DNA of 64,000 nucleotides from Streptomyces sp. f51 (lineage in GTDB: Bacteria; Actinomycetota; Actinomycetes; Streptomycetales; Streptomycetaceae): NCBI RefSeq assembly GCF_037940415.1, contig NZ_CP149798.1, positions 1,980,501-2,044,500 on the forward strand, read 5' to 3'. The notes below the pieces were generated by a model that saw only the letters and a list, made by a program, of their open reading frames with translations, made no database searches and was not told where the DNA came from. Position 1 is the first letter of the stretch. Each line of letters opens with the position of its first letter. Shown here piece after piece: positions 59,105 through 64,000 of this stretch. Made by a program: the position numbers and the translations under genes.

Positions 59105-59952
59105 TTGGGGGCTCCTGAGGTTTCGTTGTGTGAGGCCGCGTGGGCGGTCCAGGGGTCGGTGACCGTCCGGGAGACGTGGACGCGCAGTCCCCATCCCTTC
59201 CGGTCGGAGATCTCGTCGAGCTGGGCGGCGGCCAGCTCGCACCAGGGCCACTCGGTGGCCCAGTGCGCCGCGTCGAGCAGCGCGAGAGGACTGTGGGCGC
59301 GGGCCTCCGACACCGGGTGGTGCCGCAGGTCCGCGGTGAGGAACGCGTCCACGCCCGCGGCGCGCACGTCCTCGAAGAGGCTGTCGCCCGAGCCGCCGCT
59401 GACGGCGACGGTCCGTACGAGCGCGTCGGGGTCGCCCGCGACGCGGATGCCCTGCGCGGTGGCGGGCAGCCGCTCGGCGGCCCGGGCGGCGAGTTCGCGC
59501 ACGGTCAGCGGATGGTCGAGCTCGCAGACGCGGCCGAGGCCACGGCGTCCCTCGGGGTCGGTGGTGTCCGGCACGAGGGGCCGTACGACCCTGAGGTCCA
59601 GGGCTCCGGCCAGCGCGTCGCTGACTCCCGGGTCGGCGCGGTCGGCGTTGGTGTGGGCGACGTGCAGCGCGATGTCGTTCTTGATCAGCGTGTGCACGAC
59701 CCGGCCCTTGAAGGTTCCGGCCGCCACGGTCGTCGTGCCGCGCAGATAGAGCGGGTGGTGGGTGACGAGCAGGTCGGCCTCCAGCTTCACCGCCTCGTCG
59801 ACGATGTCCTGGACCGGGTCGACGGCGAACAGGACGCGCGTGACCTCCTGGTCGGGGTCGCCGCAGACGGTGCCGACCGCGTCCCACCCCTCGGCCCGCT
59901 CCGGGGGCCACAGGGCGTCGAGCGCGGCGATGACTTCAGAGAGACGGGGCAC
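59101..59952 (-). CDS. Nif3-like dinuclear metal centre protein
   Basis: This 283-aa NIF3/YbgI-type hexamer subunit has metal ligands in LLVTHHPLYLRG and VAHTNADRADPGV and the C-terminal FLTADLRHHPVSEA and DAAHWATEWP. Often annotated GTP cyclohydrolase type 2-like, but its biological reaction is unsettled. GTG start at 59952; TAGCCT (59959-59964, minus) ends 6 nt before it with no ribosome site, suggesting a leaderless mRNA. First gene of the Nif3 - zinc ribbon - RNase H operon. Confidence 0.93.
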   Translation of the reverse strand: MPRLSEVIAALDALWPPERAEGWDAVGTVCGDPDQEVTRVLFAVDPVQDIVDEAVKLEADLLVTHHPLYLRGTTTVAAGTFKGRVVHTLIKNDIALHVAHTNADRADPGVSDALAGALDLRVVRPLVPDTTDPEGRRGLGRVCELDHPLTVRELAARAAERLPATAQGIRVAGDPDALVRTVAVSGGSGDSLFEDVRAAGVDAFLTADLRHHPVSEARAHSPLALLDAAHWATEWPWCELAAAQLDEISDRKGWGLRVHVSRTVTDPWTAHAASHNETSGAPN

Positions 59953-60239
59953 GGGGAAAGGCTACCTGCCCCGGGTCCCTGTCCGGCCGGTCGCGGACCA
60001 CGGACCCGTGCGGACCGGCGCCCGCGCGGCCGGCGGGCACACGGGACCCGCGCCGGGACGGCGGCGGGCACCCGGTTCCCGGCGTACGGCCCCGCACGGC
60101 TCCACGCCATCCTTCAGCACATCCGTCCCGTTCCCTCAGGCGAATACGGACACGGCCACCCTTATGTGTGAAGCAGCAGCCCGTCGCCTCCCCGCCTGTG
60201 CGTGCGAAAACTACCTTCGTCGCCGGAGGTGACCGAACG

Positions 60240-62681
60240 ATGACGGCCGGTGCGAGAGAACCCCTGGTGCAGAGCGGGCACGCGAGCGGCGCCGAGTACG
60301 GTGACGCCGCGAGCCGGTGGGCCGCTCCTCCCGGCTGTGTGATCACCGCCGACGGCGCCTACGGGGCACGGCTCGCCCACGACGGCGAGCGCTGGTACCC
60401 GGAGCGCTGGACGCTGGACGGACCCGAGCCGTACGCCGTACCGCTGCCCGGTCCGCAGCCGGAGGAGCCCGGCACCGAGGTGCTGCCGCTGTCCGACGGC
60501 AGGGTGCTGATCCATCGCGTGGACGACGGACGCCACACCTTCGCCCTGCTGTACCCGACCGGTCCCGGCACGGGCGAGCTTCCGCTCGGCGCGGTGGAGT
60601 GTCCCGACGCCGGCACGGTGCTGCGGCTGCTGCCGCCCTCGCCGGACGGCGAACGTGCCTACGCCCTCGCGGTGGGCCGGGGATCGACGGCGGTGTGGCT
60701 GGTGGCGGGCGGCGCGTTCGGCCCGGAGCATCTGGCCGAGGTGCCGGGCCACTGCTCGGGCGGGGTCTGGCTGGACGGGACGGGGCGCCTGCTCGCACTG
60801 GACCGCTCCCTGCACGGCCGCACCAAGACCGTGGTCGTCGACCTGGAGCGGAGCGGCGAGGTGTCGCCGCTCCTCCAGATCGCGGAACACAGCAACGACC
60901 GCCTGCTCCTCGCGGACGCGGACAGCGGGCTGCTGCTGATCCGGTCCGACGCTCCCTCTCCGGGCCGGGACCGGCTCGGCTGGGGCGTGCTGGGCAGCAC
61001 CCTGCCCGTCCGCTTCCCGGACTGTCTGAGCGCGACGGGCTGTTCGATCAGCCCGTTCGCGATCCAGCCGGGCCAGGTGCTCACCCCCGAGTCCTGCGCG
61101 GTCGCCCTGCGCCTCGACGGGCCGGGCGGCACCTGGGTGGGGGTGTGGCGCCCGTCCGAGCGGCGGATCCACCATCGCCCCGCGCCCGAGGGCTGGCTGC
61201 CCGGCACCGGGCTGTGGACCGCGGAGGGAGTGCTCCGGCTGCCGTACGTCACCGGGGGCGTCCCCTGTGGTGTCGCCCGGCTGGATGCCTCCGAGGAGGA
61301 GCAGAACACGGGGGATCCGGCTCTCCCCGGCCTCCCCGCACCCCGGCCGGTCCCCCTCCAGCAGGCGCCCCTGCGGACCGCACGCCCGTCCGGTCCGTCC
61401 CCGCAGTCTCCGGCGGTCATCGACCCGCCCCGGGCGATCCCCGCCCATCTGGCACTGAGCGACGGCATCGCCCGCGCCCGCAAGGACGCGGCGGCCCGCG
61501 CGGCCGAGGGGCCCCTGGCAGCGGGGACAGGTGCGGGCGCCGTGCCCGGAGGGTCCTGGGCATCGCAGGCCGGCGCGGGCCCCGTGCCCGAGGGATCCTG
61601 GGCATCGCAGACCGGTGCCGGCCCCGCACCCGAGGGGTCCCCGGCATCGCAGACCGGTGCCGGCCCCGCACCCGAGGGGTCCCCGGCATCGCAGACCGGT
61701 GCGGGCCCCGCACCCGAGGGATCCCCGGCATCGCAGACCGGTGCCGGCCCCGTGCCCGAGGGCCCGGAGACGCAGTCGACGGTGACGAGCCTCATCCTCA
61801 GGACCTCGCCCGCCGGGGTGCCGGGGGCCGACCCGCACTCCGGCCACCGGGCGGACGGGGAGCTGCCCCCCGTCGTACCGCTCCCGGGAGGGGAGGCCGA
61901 ACCGCTCCCGCCCGCCGTGCCGCGTGCGCCCGAGGCCACCGGACCGGTGCGGCCCAGCCGCTGGACCCGGGTCCCCCGGCCGCCCACGCCCATGATGTCC
62001 GCGTCCAGGCCCACGCAGCCGGCGCCCACGACGTCCGCCCCCATGCCCATGGAGTCCATCGGTACGTCGCCCGCGCCCATGGCTCCCGCGCCGCAGCCGG
62101 CGCGCCGGGCCGCGCCCGCCGGAACACCGACGACCGAGCCGGGCCTCTGGACCAAGGTCGCCGAGACACCCCCGCCCGGTATGGGCCTGCGGACCAGGGC
62201 CGACGGGACGCTCCCGGGCGGCATGACCGTCGTCATCGAGACGACCGAGCCGATTCCACCGGCCATGCCGGTCGGTGCCGGCCTCGGCACGGACACCTAC
62301 TCCACGGCGGACACCGACACAGGCACCACCACCGGCACCGTCGCGGCCGCCAAGGCACAGGCCCCGGCCCCGGCCCCGGTCGCACCACTGCTCTGGACCA
62401 AGGTCGCCGAGACACCCCCGCCCGGCATGCGCTTCGGCACCCGCACGCGGTCGGCTTCCCCGGACGGCACCGCTCCCGGGAACGGGACCCCCGACGGTCC
62501 GCCGCCCGTCGGCGAGTTCAGGGGCCAGGTCACCCTGCGCCCCCTCCCCCCCGCCCCGCACACACCCGGGGACGCGGAGTCCGGCGGTCCGTGTGTACTG
62601 GCCCACACGGACGAGGAGAAAAGGGACGGCACGGGCGAAGAAACGTCACCCTCCGACTCCCGTGCGATGACCGCACGTTAG
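60240..62681 (+). CDS. Large Streptomyces hypothetical protein with 14-aa repeats
   Basis: This 813-aa cytosolic-looking protein is not recognised. Residues about 25-370 look beta-rich, like a propeller (PEPYAVPLPGPQPEEPGTEV; VLIHRVDDGRHTFALLYP; VWLVAGGAFGPEHLAEV; LLLADADSGLLLIRSD). Residues about 370-813 are Pro/Ala/Gly-rich and disordered. They hold six 14-aa repeats (GAGPAPEGSPASQT, 61530-61781) and two copies of LWTKVAETPPPGM. A near-perfect GGAGGTGA precedes the ATG at 60240, which was chosen over an ATG-less longer frame. Divergent from the Nif3 operon; it may be a scaffold or phosphorylated adaptor, but this is a guess. Confidence 0.75.
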   Translation: MTAGAREPLVQSGHASGAEYGDAASRWAAPPGCVITADGAYGARLAHDGERWYPERWTLDGPEPYAVPLPGPQPEEPGTEVLPLSDGRVLIHRVDDGRHTFALLYPTGPGTGELPLGAVECPDAGTVLRLLPPSPDGERAYALAVGRGSTAVWLVAGGAFGPEHLAEVPGHCSGGVWLDGTGRLLALDRSLHGRTKTVVVDLERSGEVSPLLQIAEHSNDRLLLADADSGLLLIRSDAPSPGRDRLGWGVLGSTLPVRFPDCLSATGCSISPFAIQPGQVLTPESCAVALRLDGPGGTWVGVWRPSERRIHHRPAPEGWLPGTGLWTAEGVLRLPYVTGGVPCGVARLDASEEEQNTGDPALPGLPAPRPVPLQQAPLRTARPSGPSPQSPAVIDPPRAIPAHLALSDGIARARKDAAARAAEGPLAAGTGAGAVPGGSWASQAGAGPVPEGSWASQTGAGPAPEGSPASQTGAGPAPEGSPASQTGAGPAPEGSPASQTGAGPVPEGPETQSTVTSLILRTSPAGVPGADPHSGHRADGELPPVVPLPGGEAEPLPPAVPRAPEATGPVRPSRWTRVPRPPTPMMSASRPTQPAPTTSAPMPMESIGTSPAPMAPAPQPARRAAPAGTPTTEPGLWTKVAETPPPGMGLRTRADGTLPGGMTVVIETTEPIPPAMPVGAGLGTDTYSTADTDTGTTTGTVAAAKAQAPAPAPVAPLLWTKVAETPPPGMRFGTRTRSASPDGTAPGNGTPDGPPPVGEFRGQVTLRPLPPAPHTPGDAESGGPCVLAHTDEEKRDGTGEETSPSDSRAMTAR
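61530..61781 (+). repeat. Six coding 42-bp tandem repeats
   Basis: Units start at 61530, 61572, 61614, 61656, 61698 and 61740; the middle three are almost identical (GAGPAPEGSPASQT). The frame is preserved. Confidence 0.9.
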
Positions 62682-62729
62682 ACTCCCCCGGCTGTAAAGA
62701 AGGATCTTGCATACGGGGTGAACACTTAA

Positions 62730-62900
62730 ATGAACGACACCAGCACCATGGAAGCGCCGGTCGGGGACGTCCACGAGGCGTCGGCGGCCGGGTCCGAGGG
62801 CCACGGCAGACACCGCGGCCCGGTCTCCGGCCACGACGACGAGGCGACCCCTCACGGCCGCCACCGCAAGCCGTCCGGCCAGCAGGCCACGACGGCCTGA
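62730..62900 (+). CDS. Small His-rich acidic hypothetical protein
   Basis: This 56-aa protein begins MNDTSTMEAPVGDVHEASAA; it contains HGRHRGPVSGHDDEATPHGRHRKP, with eight histidines, and no hydrophobic segment. GGGGTGA lies 10 nt before the ATG. A perfect 14-bp terminator hairpin follows 45 bp after the stop, so the short transcription unit looks genuine. Function unknown; such small, probably disordered proteins with metal-binding composition are common next to regulatory genes. Confidence 0.6.
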   Translation: MNDTSTMEAPVGDVHEASAAGSEGHGRHRGPVSGHDDEATPHGRHRKPSGQQATTA

Positions 62901-62944
62901 CGGTCCGCGGAGCGCCCTGCCGGCCAGGGCACACCGAACGACAC

Positions 62945-62978
62945 ACGGCCCCGCTCGCACCATGGCGAGCGGGGCCGT
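62945..62978. terminator. Strong terminator
   Basis: Perfect 14-bp stem ACGGCCCCGCTCGC (62945-62958) with GCGAGCGGGGCCGT (62965-62978) and a 6-nt loop. It separates the small gene from the convergent SDR gene. Confidence 0.9.
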
Positions 62979-63089
62979 ATCGGTTCGGGGCCGCGTCCGG
63001 GCGGGCCTAACCGATTCGGGACGATGTCCGGGCGGCCCGTGTCCCGTGGGGCCGGACCGATGCGGGCCGGTCCGCGGGTGGCCGTCCGC

Positions 63090-64000
63090 TCAGCGGGGGG
63101 AGCCCTCCCGCTTGAGCGCCAGCACCTCCGCGGCCGCGAACGTCTCGCCGCGCGGCCGGTCCGCGTAGTACGGGGTGAGCAGCGCGTCGAGTTCGTCGTG
63201 ACTGAAGGTGTCCTGCTTGCTGTCGAACTTCGCCGCCACCCGGGGCCGTTCGACGACCGCGACCATGCCGCCGTGCACCACGAGAAGCTGTCCGTTGACG
63301 TGCGCGGCGGCGGGAGAGGCCAAGTAGCCGACGAGCGGGGCGACATGCTCGGGGGCGAGCGGGTCGAGACCGTCCTCGGGCAGATCGAATCCGGCGAAGA
63401 CGTCCTCCGTCATCCGGGTGCGGGCGCGCGGGCAGATGACGTTGGCGGTGACGCCGTACTTGGCCAGGGCCAGCGCCGTCGAGGTGGTCAGGCCGACGAT
63501 CCCGCCCTTGGCCGCCGCGTAGTTGGGCTGCCCGGCGGAGCCCGCGAGGAACGCCTCCGACGAGGTGTTCACGATCCGTCCGAAGACCGACCCGCCGGCC
63601 GCCTTGGAGCGGGCCCGCCAGTGGACCGAGGCGAAGTGGGTGGTGTTGAAATGGCCTTTGAGGTGGACCCTGACGACCGAGTCCCACTCGTCCTCGGTCA
63701 TCGAGAAGACCATCCGGTCGCGCAGGATGCCCGCGTTGTTGACGAGGATGTCCAGTTTCCCGAAGCCCGTGACGGCCGACTCGACCAGTTCGCGGGCCTG
63801 TTCGTGGTCGGAGACGTCCCCGGTGTGGGCGAGGGCCCGGCCGCCCGCCGCGCGGATCTCGGCGGCGACCTCCTCGGCCGGGGTGGCCGAGGCCGCGCCC
63901 GAGCCGTCCCGTCCGGGCTGTCCGTAGTCGTTGACGACGACGGCCGCGCCCAGCCGGCCCAGTTCCAGAGCCTCGGCCCGGCCGAGCCCGCGGCCCGCGC
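63090..64000 (-). CDS. Short-chain dehydrogenase, 5' end outside the window
   Basis: At least 303 residues of a classical SDR are visible, reading from the right edge. The cofactor loop is partly present (GRGLGRAEALELGRLGAAVVVND), then HTGDVSD, LVNNAGILRD, the serine NTSSEAFLAGS and the YAAAKG catalytic Tyr/Lys. The Asp/Tyr-type C-terminal extension (AALLTPYYADRPRGETFAAAEVLALK) resembles FabG/MFE-2-like 3-hydroxyacyl-CoA dehydrogenases. About 10-15 N-terminal residues lie beyond the edge. Confidence 0.9.
   Translation of the reverse strand, partial: AGRGLGRAEALELGRLGAAVVVNDYGQPGRDGSGAASATPAEEVAAEIRAAGGRALAHTGDVSDHEQARELVESAVTGFGKLDILVNNAGILRDRMVFSMTEDEWDSVVRVHLKGHFNTTHFASVHWRARSKAAGGSVFGRIVNTSSEAFLAGSAGQPNYAAAKGGIVGLTTSTALALAKYGVTANVICPRARTRMTEDVFAGFDLPEDGLDPLAPEHVAPLVGYLASPAAAHVNGQLLVVHGGMVAVVERPRVAAKFDSKQDTFSHDELDALLTPYYADRPRGETFAAAEVLALKREGSPR

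Noticed and set aside
56795-59749. 984-codon plus-strand open frame
   Set aside because: Antisense to the RNase H, zinc-ribbon and Nif3 genes, whose domains are clear; the composition is that of a shadow frame.

Overview
The window is a GC-rich (about 70 percent) actinobacterial chromosome segment with the codon usage, gene content and gene order of Streptomyces. It carries a GlnA2-type gamma-glutamylpolyamine synthetase, a SARP/AfsR-like regulator, an NsrR/HmpA pair, DtxR-type iron boxes and a class A RNase P RNA. No phage, transposon, CRISPR array or tRNA was seen. It looks like ordinary core-adjacent chromosome with a few decayed or expanded repeats.

Layout. 1-6.6 kb: a cut-off gene start, an RDD membrane protein, glnA2, the nitric-oxide module hmpA/nsrR with two matching operators, and a coupled DUF3105-DUF305 pair. 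6.6-20.7 kb: an ECF sigma factor with a membrane partner, a secreted sedolisin protease, nadE, an AraJ-like MFS pump, a membrane EEP-family protein, a TetR/MFS drug-efflux operon, panB, and a drug-type ABC exporter preceded by a striking 11-bp-phased repeat array. 20.7-30 kb: a 1108-aa BTAD/NB-ARC/TPR regulator, site-2 protease, F420 reductase, sialidase, small proteins, methionine aminopeptidase. 29.6-36.3 kb: an iron/heme region with heme oxygenase, PhzF-like protein, a relic of a heme-type ABC ATPase, and the efeO-efeB-efeU operon plus a lipoprotein gene, behind iron boxes. 36-47 kb: Prim-Pol-like protein, DDAH, Rsm22, a serine hydrolase/MFS pair, a Gfo/Idh/MocA oxidoreductase, D,D-carboxypeptidase, and a MacB/FtsX-type ABC system. 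47-52.9 kb: DoxX, MazG-like protein, rnpB overlapped by an EamA permease gene, an AraC regulator with an expanded repeat, and an RNB-domain nuclease. 53-64 kb: yaaA, eda, an MmyB-type regulator divergent from an alcohol dehydrogenase, the operon Nif3 - zinc-ribbon protein - RNase HI/phosphatase, an 813-aa repeat-rich protein, a small His-rich protein, and a cut-off SDR gene.

Functional links: NsrR (Fe-S, NO-sensing) very likely controls hmpA and itself. DtxR-type repression probably covers heme oxygenase and EfeUOB. TetR probably controls the MFS pump in its own operon. The SARP-like protein is a good candidate to bind the phased array ahead of the neighbouring ABC exporter. The most unusual signals are that array, an in-frame 81-bp triplication that turns a dispersed Streptomyces hairpin repeat into protein, the heme-transporter relic, the rnpB/EamA overlap, and two CTG starts at CTGA stop-start junctions.
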